From NCBI GenBank assembly GCA_964454675.1, contig CAYVUB010000026.1:1-34359 (forward strand): 34,359 nucleotides of DNA, given 5' to 3'. Below the pieces are notes generated by a model, which worked only from the letters and a program-made list of their open reading frames with translations, was not told where the DNA came from and searched no databases. Position numbers and translations under genes: made by a program. This DNA is from CAYVUB01 sp964454675. Its GTDB lineage: Bacteria; Bacteroidota; Bacteroidia; Flavobacteriales; Flavobacteriaceae. Below are positions 1-7,719 of this stretch, piece after piece. Positions within the stretch are counted from its first letter, which is position 1, and every line of letters starts with the position of its first letter.

Positions 1-73
1 GGACAAGTTTTTGATATAAATCGAGCTTATGGGCTTCTTCAAAAAGAGCTTCAAAAGTGGTAAGTTGATTCAT
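1..73 (-). CDS. Start of an unrecognised gene, cut by the window edge
   Basis: Only the first 24 codons are visible, beginning at the ATG whose complement is at 71-73 and running off the left edge. The peptide begins MNQLTTFEALFEEAHKLDLY, which looks like an amphipathic helix. The start lies 9 bases after the stop of the upstream polyprenyl synthase gene on the same strand, so the two are probably cotranscribed. The fragment is too short to assign a family. Confidence 0.55.
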   Translation of the reverse strand, partial: MNQLTTFEALFEEAHKLDLYQKLV

Positions 74-82
74 TGAAGCTTT

Positions 83-1057
83 TTAAACATTTCTATTCAT
101 CAATTGCTCACCAAACTGTCTTAAAACTTCCTTTTTATCTTCAGAAATTTGTAATTGTCCCAATACTGAAAAGGCTTTGTTGGTATAGTTTTTAATTTCT
201 GTTTTGGTTGCTTCTGCTGCGCCACTGGAGATAAATAGGTCTTTGACAGTGCCTATTTTATCAGTAGTATCGGTTGGATTAATACCAAACAAATGCTGCA
301 ATTGTTGTTGCTCATCAACATCAGAAAACTCAAGTGTTTTTAAGTACAAATAGGTTTTTTTATTTTCAATAATATCGCCACCCACTTGCTTCCCAAACGT
401 TTCTGGGTCGCCAAATGCATCCAGATAATCATCTTGCAACTGGAACGCAATGCCCAAATTTTTACCAAAATTGTAAATATGCTGTTGGTCATCCGCGGAA
501 GCGTTGGCAACAATAGCACCCATTTGCATAGCCGCGCCAACCAAAACGGCGGTTTTGTATTCAATCATTTTCAAATACTCAGCAATGGTCACATCATCCC
601 TATTCTCAAAATCCATATCGTATTGTTGACCTTCGCACACTTCTAAAGCGGTTTTGCTGAAGAGTTTTGCCAATTGCTGAAAGATTTCGGCATCATAGGT
701 TTCAAACAATTGATACGCCATAATCAACATCGCATCACCCGACAAAATACCTGTGTTGATATCCCATTTTTCGTGCACTGTTGGTTGGCCTCTTCGCAAA
801 GGCGCATCATCCATAATATCATCGTGAATCAATGAGAAATTATGAAACACTTCCACGCTTAACGCAGCATTTAAAGCATTTTTATAATCGCCATTAAAAA
901 TATCGGTAGCCATTAAAGTCAACACAGGACGAAGTCTTTTTCCACCCAATGACAATATGTATGTAACAGGCTCGTATAAACTTTGAGGTTCTTTGGTTTT
1001 GTCAAGTGTGTTTAAATACTCTGAGACGAAAGATTGGTATTGAGCAATGGTATGCAT
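83..1057 (-). CDS. Polyprenyl diphosphate synthase (trans-prenyltransferase)
   Basis: This enzyme condenses isopentenyl diphosphate with an allylic diphosphate to make a C15-C20 or longer chain for quinones and carotenoids; it is soluble and cytoplasmic. In the 324-residue protein both family aspartate motifs are present: the first at D79-D84 (HDDIMDD, followed by the PLRRG basic patch) and the second at D209-D213 (QDDYLD). The GGKRLRP motif at residues 38-44 binds isopentenyl diphosphate. The frame is open to 1141, but the ATG at 1057 is preferred: it gives the usual family length, and a TAnnTTTG promoter element lies just upstream at 1085-1092, inside the longer version. Product chain length cannot be read reliably from the sequence. 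dxs, the first enzyme of the precursor pathway, is in the same window but not in the same operon. Confidence 0.93.
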   Translation of the reverse strand: MHTIAQYQSFVSEYLNTLDKTKEPQSLYEPVTYILSLGGKRLRPVLTLMATDIFNGDYKNALNAALSVEVFHNFSLIHDDIMDDAPLRRGQPTVHEKWDINTGILSGDAMLIMAYQLFETYDAEIFQQLAKLFSKTALEVCEGQQYDMDFENRDDVTIAEYLKMIEYKTAVLVGAAMQMGAIVANASADDQQHIYNFGKNLGIAFQLQDDYLDAFGDPETFGKQVGGDIIENKKTYLYLKTLEFSDVDEQQQLQHLFGINPTDTTDKIGTVKDLFISSGAAEATKTEIKNYTNKAFSVLGQLQISEDKKEVLRQFGEQLMNRNV

Positions 1058-1084
1058 GGATAGATGGTTGTTTTGTCGGTTTTG

Positions 1085-1092
1085 CAAAAATA
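1085..1092 (-). promoter_or_regulatory. Bacteroidota -7 element for the polyprenyl synthase gene
   Basis: Read on the minus strand this is TATTTTTG, a match to the TAnnTTTG -7 consensus. Transcription would start about 20 bases before the ATG at 1057. No clear TTG -33 element is seen at the expected distance, so this is a half-supported call. Confidence 0.4.
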
Positions 1093-1173
1093 GGATAATT
1101 ACGTTTCTGGCACGATAAAGTAAGACTGCTTTTTTGGTCAAATGTTAAAAAAAGCAAAAAAAACGAAAAGAGA

Positions 1174-1204
1174 TTTTGACATTACAAAAATCATCTTACT
1201 TTTG
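1174..1204 (+). promoter_or_regulatory. Bacteroidota-type promoter of the TetR/efflux operon
   Basis: TTTTG at 1174-1178 is followed after 18 bases by TACTTTTG at 1197-1204, fitting the TTTG/TAnnTTTG pattern at near-ideal spacing. The predicted start point near 1211 falls inside the inverted repeat at 1208-1223 and leaves a leader of about 30 bases before the TetR start codon. Confidence 0.65.
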
Positions 1205-1207
1205 CAC

Positions 1208-1223
1208 TTGACAATTTTGTCAA
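1208..1223. promoter_or_regulatory. Inverted repeat, likely TetR operator
   Basis: TTGACA-ATTT-TGTCAA has perfect 6-base arms around a 4-base centre. It covers the predicted transcription start of the TetR gene that opens the efflux operon. TetR-family repressors usually bind such dyads over their own promoter, so autorepression is the simplest reading. TTTTGACA at 1174-1181 repeats one arm over the -33 element. Confidence 0.55.
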
Positions 1224-1242
1224 ACATAAAAGTTAAACAACT

Positions 1243-1845
1243 ATGTCAATACAAAAAAAGGAAGATGTAACTTATGAGTTAATTGTCAATACGGCTAAAA
1301 AACTTTTCTTTAAAGAAGGGAAGTTCAATGCGACAACTCAGGAGATAGCAGATGCGGCAGGAGTAAACAGAACACTTATCAATTATTATTTCCGTTCCAG
1401 AGATGCTCTTTTTGAGTTGATTCTGAAAGAAGCCAAAGAGGAAGAAGCCAAAAGAAAGGAAATGATTATTGATTCCGATTTGCCTGTAAGGGAAAAATTG
1501 GAACAGTTTATCGATTATTTTTTTCAGCAGGCAAAAGAATATCCCCACAGGGAAGTTTATATGGTTACTCAGATGAGCAGGGAAGAGCTTTGTGCTTATA
1601 AAGACAATAAATATATAAAACGGATAACCGATAAGTTTTTTGTGGAGCTTGAACGTGAAATGGAACTCGGGAATATCCAAAAAATGGAACCGCTTCAGTT
1701 TTTGCTGAATTTTGTTTCGATGCTTATTTTCCCTGTTTGTATGCGGCCGCTTCTTCAGCAAGGATTTGAATTAAACAATGAAGAATACGAAAAAGTGCTG
1801 GCAGGTCGAAAAGAGGTAATACTGAAAACAATATTTAAAAATTAA
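1243..1845 (+). CDS. TetR/AcrR family transcriptional regulator of the efflux operon
   Basis: A 200-residue protein with the standard TetR layout. The N-terminal DNA-binding domain includes a helix-turn-helix at about residues 28-52 (TTQEIADAAGVNRTLINYYF, with the typical YYFxSRDAL continuation). The C-terminal all-helical part would bind a ligand and dimerise. The core lacks obvious family similarity, as is usual. It is the first gene of a four-gene plus-strand run: its stop is 30 bases before the TolC-like gene, followed by adaptor and pump. That order points to a local repressor released by a pump substrate. The dyad at 1208-1223 is the likely binding site. The inducer cannot be predicted. 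Confidence 0.9.
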   Translation: MSIQKKEDVTYELIVNTAKKLFFKEGKFNATTQEIADAAGVNRTLINYYFRSRDALFELILKEAKEEEAKRKEMIIDSDLPVREKLEQFIDYFFQQAKEYPHREVYMVTQMSREELCAYKDNKYIKRITDKFFVELEREMELGNIQKMEPLQFLLNFVSMLIFPVCMRPLLQQGFELNNEEYEKVLAGRKEVILKTIFKN

Positions 1846-1875
1846 ACTAAAATCAAACCCCAATTATATAATTTT

Positions 1876-3228
1876 ATGAAAAACCATTTATACAGACATA
1901 AAACACTTTTTATAAGTGCCTTTGCCTTGCTTTTTGCCGGTTTTTTAATGAATGCACAAGAAAGGCTTTCACTAAAAGACGCTATCAATTATGCTTTGGA
2001 AAATAAAGCCGATGCCAAAAAAGCCAGGCTGAGTGTAGAAAACAGCGAACATCAAATAGCAGAAGTCCGCTCAAGGGCTTTACCGCAAATCAACGCAACC
2101 GGAAACCTGATGTATAATGCTATTTTGCAGGAAATGGCAATGCCCGGAGAAATTGTAGGTATGCCGGGACAAACACTTCTTGTGGCTTTTGGACAAAAGT
2201 GGACAGCCATTGGCGGTGTGTCACTTACCCAAAATTTGTTTGATTACTCGGTGTTTACCGGATTAAAAGCCGCAAAAACCACCCGTGAGTTTTATCAGGT
2301 AAATGAGCAGCTTACACAGGAGCAGGTTATTGAAGCCGTGGCAAAAAGCTATTACCAGTATTTTATTACCAGACAAAAATTACAAACCGTTGAACAAACC
2401 CTTGACAATACAGTAAAAGTTCAAAATTCCGTACAAGGGCTTTTTGATAACGGTCTTGCCAAAAAAGTAGATTTGGACAGGATTAAAGTTACGGTTGTCA
2501 ATCTGAATTCAACTAAAAAACAACTTGAAAATGCTGTAAAACTTCAGGAAAATTCCTTGAAATTCCTTATTGGGATGCAAATTGATAATCCTGTCATATT
2601 GGAAGAAGAAACGATTGAAGTGGTACCGGTTTTGCTTGATACGCCTGATGTAAAACAGCTTACGCAGTATCAACTTTTGGAAACACAAAAGAAATTGTTA
2701 GAGTATAACAAAGAATCTTTTGTTGCCGGTTACTATCCAACACTTTCATTATACGGAAATTACAATTATCAGGGACTTGGAGACACACTTCCGTTTGGAA
2801 AAACACCTGCCGACGGTGTGTACTGGACAGATTATGCATCCATAGGCTTAAATCTTAACATCCCTATTTTTACCGGATTTTCAACACGTTCAAAAGTACG
2901 TCAGGCACAAAACCAGCTTGATGTTCTTGAAGCCGATATGAAAGAAGCCGAACTCGCTTTGAATTTTTCATTTGAAAATGCCAAAACACAAATCAGCAAC
3001 AGCATTATCACTATCGAAAGTCAAAGAGAAAACGTAACGCTGGCACAGGAAGTTTTAGATAATACCCAAAATAATTATATCAACGGGTTAGCATCATTAA
3101 CAGATTTGCTTGAAGCAGAAAATGCGCTTGCCGATGCCAAAAACAACTATTCAAATGCTTTGTTAGAATATAAAGTAGCAGAAATAGAATTAATCAAATC
3201 AAAAGGAGAATTAAACTCACTTAAATAA
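1876..3228 (+). CDS. TolC-family outer membrane efflux protein
   Basis: The outer-membrane channel of a tripartite efflux pump. The 450-residue protein has a signal peptide at residues 1-27 (hydrophobic FISAFALLFAGFLMNAQ, cleavage after NAQ). Two outer-membrane-efflux repeats follow, starting near RLSLKDAINYALENK (about 30) and in the second half from about residue 260, each rich in long Gln/Ala/Leu helices. The C-terminal NNYxNALLEYKVAEIELIKSKGEL stretch is typical of bacteroidotal TolC-like proteins. It lies between the TetR gene (30 bases upstream) and the adaptor gene (24 bases downstream), so one transcript is likely. It would trimerise and dock with the adaptor encoded next. Confidence 0.93.
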   Translation: MKNHLYRHKTLFISAFALLFAGFLMNAQERLSLKDAINYALENKADAKKARLSVENSEHQIAEVRSRALPQINATGNLMYNAILQEMAMPGEIVGMPGQTLLVAFGQKWTAIGGVSLTQNLFDYSVFTGLKAAKTTREFYQVNEQLTQEQVIEAVAKSYYQYFITRQKLQTVEQTLDNTVKVQNSVQGLFDNGLAKKVDLDRIKVTVVNLNSTKKQLENAVKLQENSLKFLIGMQIDNPVILEEETIEVVPVLLDTPDVKQLTQYQLLETQKKLLEYNKESFVAGYYPTLSLYGNYNYQGLGDTLPFGKTPADGVYWTDYASIGLNLNIPIFTGFSTRSKVRQAQNQLDVLEADMKEAELALNFSFENAKTQISNSIITIESQRENVTLAQEVLDNTQNNYINGLASLTDLLEAENALADAKNNYSNALLEYKVAEIELIKSKGELNSLK

Positions 3229-3252
3229 CCTTCACCATAACAATAATATAAA

Positions 3253-4311
3253 ATGAGAAAGATAATATACACAGTAATAGTAATAGCTCTGGTGGTTTTG
3301 GCAGGATTCAAGCTAATGAGCAACAAACAAAAACAAGAAGAGGAAACAGCTATTGTAGCGCAAAAAAACACATCGGTAGCGGTGCGTGTGGATACTGTTA
3401 AAACTGAAATTGTTAACACAGATTACAGAGCCAATGGTAATTTTATTCCGCTTCAGGATTTAAAGTTGTCTTCTGAAAGAGGCGGACAAGTTGTAAGAGT
3501 TTTGGCTCAGGAAGGTGCCAAAGTAAGCGTAGGACAAACACTTGCGGTTATCAAAGCCGATTTACAATCGGTAGAGCTGCAAAATGCCGAAGCTACTTAT
3601 CTTACAGCCGAAAAAGATGCCGAGCGTTTTGAAAGTGCTTATAAAACAGGTGGTGTTACGCAACAGCAGTTAGACCAGATAAGATTGCAGCTGCAATCTG
3701 CCAAAGCAAGATTCAACCAGGCAAAAATCAATCTTGGCGATACCTATGTTAAGGCAACCATCAACGGTGTCATCAACAAAAAACACGTCGAACCCGGAAC
3801 GGTTGTAGGTCCGGGTGCACCTTTGTTTGATATTGTTAACGTATCAAAACTGAAACTTAAAGTTAACGCCTCAGAAAATCAGGTGGCAGCCATCAAAACA
3901 GGTAATGAAGTGATTATAAAAGCCAGCGTATATCCTGATAAAGAATTTAAAGGAAAGGTCATATTTATAGCTGCCATGGCAGACGAATCGCTTAATTTTC
4001 CCGTAGAAGTAGAAGTATTAAACAATAATGACGATTTAAGAGCCGGAATGTATGGCTCGGTGATTTTCTCTTCAAAAGAAGAAAGTAAAACACCCGTTAC
4101 TACCATTCCAAGAAATGCTTTTGTGGGTAGTGTGAGCAACAACGAAGTATTTGTGGCATCAGATGGTGTTGCCCGTTTAACAAAAATTGTTTCCGGCAGA
4201 AACTTCGGAGATAAAGTAGAAGTGCTTGAAGGGTTAAAAACCGGAGATATTGTTATCACAAGCGGTATCATCAACCTTGAAGACGGAGCCAAAATTAGTA
4301 TTGTAAAATAA
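3253..4311 (+). CDS. RND efflux periplasmic adaptor (membrane fusion protein)
   Basis: A 352-residue HlyD/AcrA-type adaptor joining the inner-membrane pump to the TolC channel. An N-terminal membrane anchor (about residues 4-22, without a lipobox) is followed by the barrel-sandwich domain (GGQVVRVLAQEGAKVSVGQTL near 78-100). A short alpha hairpin with QQQLDQIRLQLQSAKARFNQAK comes next, then the second lipoyl half (INGVINKKHVEPGTVVGPG), a beta-barrel (GKVIFIAAMADESLNFPVEV) and a membrane-proximal C-terminal domain (LKTGDIVITSGIINLEDGAKI). Length and order are normal. A 68-base repeat lies between this gene and the pump gene, which could reduce expression of the pump relative to the adaptor. 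Confidence 0.93.
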   Translation: MRKIIYTVIVIALVVLAGFKLMSNKQKQEEETAIVAQKNTSVAVRVDTVKTEIVNTDYRANGNFIPLQDLKLSSERGGQVVRVLAQEGAKVSVGQTLAVIKADLQSVELQNAEATYLTAEKDAERFESAYKTGGVTQQQLDQIRLQLQSAKARFNQAKINLGDTYVKATINGVINKKHVEPGTVVGPGAPLFDIVNVSKLKLKVNASENQVAAIKTGNEVIIKASVYPDKEFKGKVIFIAAMADESLNFPVEVEVLNNNDDLRAGMYGSVIFSSKEESKTPVTTIPRNAFVGSVSNNEVFVASDGVARLTKIVSGRNFGDKVEVLEGLKTGDIVITSGIINLEDGAKISIVK

Positions 4312-4379
4312 AGTTTCAAGTTTCAGGTTTCAAGTTGCAAACTTTTGAACTTGAAACCTGAAACCCTGAAACCTGAAAC
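4312..4379. repeat. GTTTCAGGTTTCAAG-type repeat forming a long hairpin
   Basis: The whole gap between adaptor and pump genes is built from copies of TTTCAAG/TTTCAGG and their complements. A perfect 16-base arm (4321-4336, TTTCAGGTTTCAAGTT) pairs with 4348-4363 around an 11-base loop. A further CTGAAACCTGAAAC copy follows at 4366-4379 and a partial copy precedes at 4312-4320. There is no U-tract, so it is not a standard terminator. From memory, such units recur in intergenic regions of Flavobacterium genomes; that was not checked here. It could act as an attenuator or mRNA stabiliser inside the operon, or be inert. Confidence 0.85.
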
Positions 4380-4388
4380 AAAAAATAT

Positions 4389-7300
4389 ATGAAATTAGCA
4401 GAAATATCAATCAAACGTCCTACCATAATAGTCGTGTTGTTCACGATTCTTACTCTTGGCGGACTATTTTCATACACTCAGTTGGGCTATGAACTTGTTC
4501 CCAAGTTTGAATCCAACATAATTACAATTTCTACGGTATATCCGGGAGCTTCACCTTCAGAGATTGAAAATACCGTAACCAAAAAAATCGAAGATGCGAT
4601 TTCGTCACTTGAGAACATCAAGAAAATCGATTCAAAATCATTTGAAAGTGTTTCGGTGGTAATGATTCAGCTCAACGCAGGTTCCAATGCCGATTATGCT
4701 TTAAATGATGCCCAGCGAAAAGTGAACGCCGTTCTTGCAGATTTACCCGATGATGCCGACCCGCCGTCATTAGTTAAATTCTCTCTTGATGATTTGCCTA
4801 TTATGACCATTGCTGCTACAGCGCAAATGGACGAAGTGGCTTTTTATGACCTGTTGGACAAAAAAATCCAGCCGATACTTTCCCGTGTTCCCGGAGTGGC
4901 ACAGGTAAATCTTATAGGTGGTGAAGAGCGTGAAATACAGATAAACATCAACCAGAACAAACTGGAAGGATTCGGGTTGTCAATTCCCGAGATACGACAA
5001 GCCGTGATGGCTTCAAACCTTGACTTTCCTACAGGAAACGTTAAGACGAGAGAAAACACAACCTTGATTCGTCTTGCCGGAAAATATAAAGATGTACAGG
5101 AACTTCAAAATCTTATCATTAAAGAAGAAAACGGTATTCAGATTCGATTGAGCGATGTTGCAGAAGTAATGGATACTCAAAAAGACGTTGAGAAACTTGC
5201 CCGAAGCAATCAGGAAAGCGCCATATTACTTCAAATATTAAAACAAACCGATGCCAATGCGGTAGCGGTAAGTGAGCAGGTACAAAAAGTAGTAAAATCG
5301 ATAGAGCAAGATTATAAAGTAAATGAGGTAAAACTGAATATTGCCGATGATACCACCCAGTTTACTTTGGTTGCGGCAAACAACGTAATGTTCGATTTGT
5401 TCCTGGCAATTTTTCTTGTGGCAGCCGTAATGTTGTTGTTCCTTCACAGTATAAGAAATGCGCTTATTGTAATGATAACCATTCCGGCATCGCTTATTGC
5501 AACCTTTATCGGGATTTACTTTATGGGCTATACCCTGAACCTTATGAGTTTGGTGGCACTTTCGCTCGTTGTAGGTATTCTTGTGGACGATGCCATTGTG
5601 GTTCTCGAAAATATTCACCGCCACATGGAAATGGGCAAAAACAGAGTTCGCGCATCTTATGACGGTGCCAAAGAAATCGGGTTTACCGTATTTGCCATTA
5701 CACTTGTAATTATTGTGGTGTTTTTCCCTATTACTTTGAGTAACGATTTGGTGTCAAACATCATCAAGCAATTTGCGGTTACGGTAATGATTGCTACTGC
5801 CTTTTCATATTTAGCGTCATTTACATTGGTTCCTTGGTTGTCATCGAGATTCGGGAAATTAGAGCACATTACCAATAAAAACCTGTTTGGAAGAATTATT
5901 CTTTGGTTTGAAGGACGTATTGAAGCCTTTACGCATTGGGTTTCGGGAATCTTGGAATGGGCATTAAAAAGCTGGAAAACTAAATTGGCAACACTTTTAA
6001 TAGCCGTATTTTTATTTATTGGTTCATTCAGTCTGGTAGTAGCAGGATTTGTAGGCGGCGAGTTTTTCCCTAAGATTGACAGAGGCGAATTTTTGGTTCA
6101 AATAGAGATTCCTAAAGACGCATCTATAGAACAAACCAATTTTATCACTCAAAAAGCCGAAAAATATTTAAACGAAAAACCCGAAATCATAAATCTTATT
6201 ACAAAAGTTGGAGAAACAAGCTCGGGATTTTTAGGAACTCAGGCTACGGCATACAAATCGGAAATAAGCGTCAGGCTGGTTGATAAAGACCTAAGAGCCG
6301 ATAACACCTTTATTTATGCTGCCAAATTAAAACGTGAGATGGAAACGTATCTGGTTGATGCAGAAGTAACCATTGTTCCTGTCGGGTTATTTGGAGCAGA
6401 TGATGCGCCGCTGCAGCTTGTTGTAACCGGTTCAGACCTTGAAAGTGCTATGGAATTTGCCAAAAAAGCGGAAGCCGAATTGCGTAAAATTTCAGGAACT
6501 TCAGAAGTTGAACTTTCGGTAGAAGACGGAAATCCTGAAATTACCGTTCAGGTGGACAGAGACAAAATGTCCCGTCTGGGATTGGATTTATCAACCGTTG
6601 GTATCACGATGCAAACAGCGTTTAGCGGTAATACCGATGCAAAATTCAGAGCCGGAGAATATGAATATGACATCAATATACGCTATGACGAGTTTAACCG
6701 TTCAAACATTAACGATGTAAACAGCTTGATTTTTATCAATAAAGACAAACAAAAAATACGTCTTGACCAGTTTGCCGATGTTAACCAAGGTTCGGGGCCA
6801 AGCGTTTTGGAACGTAGAGATAAAAGTCCGTCGGTTACGGTGCGTTCACAAGTTGTAGGTCGCCCGAGTGGTGACATTGCAACCGAATGGGAAGCCGCAT
6901 TTTCGCAACTTGAAAGACCTACGGGCGTAAGTTATGTTTGGGGCGGTGATATGGAAATGCAAGGCGAAGGTTTTGGAACTTTAGGAATTGCACTTCTTGC
7001 TGCTATCATCCTGGTTTATTTGGTAATGGTGGCGTTGTACAACAGTTATGTGCATCCGTTTGTGGTATTGTTTTCAATTCCGCTGGCACTCATCGGGGTA
7101 TTGATTACGTTGGCACTTACCGGTAATACACTCAATATATTTACCATTTTGGGGATGATTATGCTTATCGGGCTTGTGGCAAAAAATGCGATTCTTCTGG
7201 TTGACTTCACCAATCACCGAAGAGAAGCCGGCGAAACCACTTACAAAGCATTGATACAGGCAAACCACGCAAGGCTGCGTCCTATTTTGATGACCACAAT

Positions 7301-7574
7301 CGCGATGGTATTTGGGATGATCCCTATTGCGATTGCCAAAGGTGCCGCTGCCGAAATGAACAACGGATTGGCTTGGGTAATTATCGGCGGATTGATTTCG
7401 TCATTATTCCTTACGTTGGTTATTGTACCGGTGGTATATTCTGTATTTGACGGCATTACCAGAAGACTTTCGGGCAGAAGACAACAAACGGATTATGCAG
7501 CCGAAATAGTTGCCGATTATGACCATAAAGAATTAAGTGACGACGGTTTTACACCGAAGCATCACGTAGAATAA
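4389..7574 (+). CDS. RND-family efflux permease, inner-membrane pump
   Basis: The proton-driven pump of the tripartite system, with a full-length 1061 residues. It has the usual duplicated plan: one N-terminal membrane helix, a large periplasmic domain and six helices, then the same again. Proton-relay residues are visible: D400 and D401 in helix 4 (VVGILVDDAIVVLENIHRH) and K932 in helix 10 (LIGLVAKNAILLVDF). The N-terminus MKLAEISIKRPTI and the segment VYPGASPSEIENTVTKKIED are typical of the AcrB/HAE1-like group in Bacteroidota. CzcA-type metal-pump signatures are not obvious, so export of hydrophobic drugs or bile-like compounds is more likely than metals, but the substrate is unknown. It is the last gene of the operon and is followed by a terminator at 7617-7647. 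Confidence 0.95.
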   Translation: MKLAEISIKRPTIIVVLFTILTLGGLFSYTQLGYELVPKFESNIITISTVYPGASPSEIENTVTKKIEDAISSLENIKKIDSKSFESVSVVMIQLNAGSNADYALNDAQRKVNAVLADLPDDADPPSLVKFSLDDLPIMTIAATAQMDEVAFYDLLDKKIQPILSRVPGVAQVNLIGGEEREIQININQNKLEGFGLSIPEIRQAVMASNLDFPTGNVKTRENTTLIRLAGKYKDVQELQNLIIKEENGIQIRLSDVAEVMDTQKDVEKLARSNQESAILLQILKQTDANAVAVSEQVQKVVKSIEQDYKVNEVKLNIADDTTQFTLVAANNVMFDLFLAIFLVAAVMLLFLHSIRNALIVMITIPASLIATFIGIYFMGYTLNLMSLVALSLVVGILVDDAIVVLENIHRHMEMGKNRVRASYDGAKEIGFTVFAITLVIIVVFFPITLSNDLVSNIIKQFAVTVMIATAFSYLASFTLVPWLSSRFGKLEHITNKNLFGRIILWFEGRIEAFTHWVSGILEWALKSWKTKLATLLIAVFLFIGSFSLVVAGFVGGEFFPKIDRGEFLVQIEIPKDASIEQTNFITQKAEKYLNEKPEIINLITKVGETSSGFLGTQATAYKSEISVRLVDKDLRADNTFIYAAKLKREMETYLVDAEVTIVPVGLFGADDAPLQLVVTGSDLESAMEFAKKAEAELRKISGTSEVELSVEDGNPEITVQVDRDKMSRLGLDLSTVGITMQTAFSGNTDAKFRAGEYEYDINIRYDEFNRSNINDVNSLIFINKDKQKIRLDQFADVNQGSGPSVLERRDKSPSVTVRSQVVGRPSGDIATEWEAAFSQLERPTGVSYVWGGDMEMQGEGFGTLGIALLAAIILVYLVMVALYNSYVHPFVVLFSIPLALIGVLITLALTGNTLNIFTILGMIMLIGLVAKNAILLVDFTNHRREAGETTYKALIQANHARLRPILMTTIAMVFGMIPIAIAKGAAAEMNNGLAWVIIGGLISSLFLTLVIVPVVYSVFDGITRRLSGRRQQTDYAAEIVADYDHKELSDDGFTPKHHVE

Positions 7575-7616
7575 ATAACAACCTATTGCCCTTAAGGTTG
7601 TCTGATTAATAGCGTG

Positions 7617-7647
7617 AAAGCCTCTGTAAATTTTGCAGAGGCTTTTT
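7617..7647 (+). terminator. Rho-independent terminator of the efflux operon
   Basis: AAAGCCTCTG at 7617-7626 pairs perfectly with CAGAGGCTTT at 7636-7645 around a 9-base loop, followed by a short T run to 7647. It lies 43 bases after the pump stop codon and just before the aspS promoter. Confidence 0.85.
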
Positions 7648-7649
7648 AG

Positions 7650-7678
7650 TTGTTTATGCTTCAACTTCCTTAAATTTG
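7650..7678 (+). promoter_or_regulatory. Bacteroidota-type promoter of aspS
   Basis: TTG at 7650-7652 is followed after 18 bases by TAAATTTG at 7671-7678, a full TTG/TAnnTTTG match. The predicted start near 7685 gives a leader of about 35 bases. It begins only 2 bases after the preceding terminator. Confidence 0.65.
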
Positions 7679-7719
7679 CAACCTCATACGCCAAAAACGG
7701 TGTATAAACTTTTCAAGAT

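Noticed and set aside
1058..1141. Longer N-terminus for the polyprenyl synthase
   Set aside because: The extra 28 residues do not resemble the family and would place the TATTTTTG promoter element inside the gene.
5238..5624. Long antisense open frame within the RND pump gene
   Set aside because: It has low-complexity, membrane-shadow composition and lies entirely inside a strongly supported gene on the other strand; the same applies to the frame at 27921-28415 opposite GH92.
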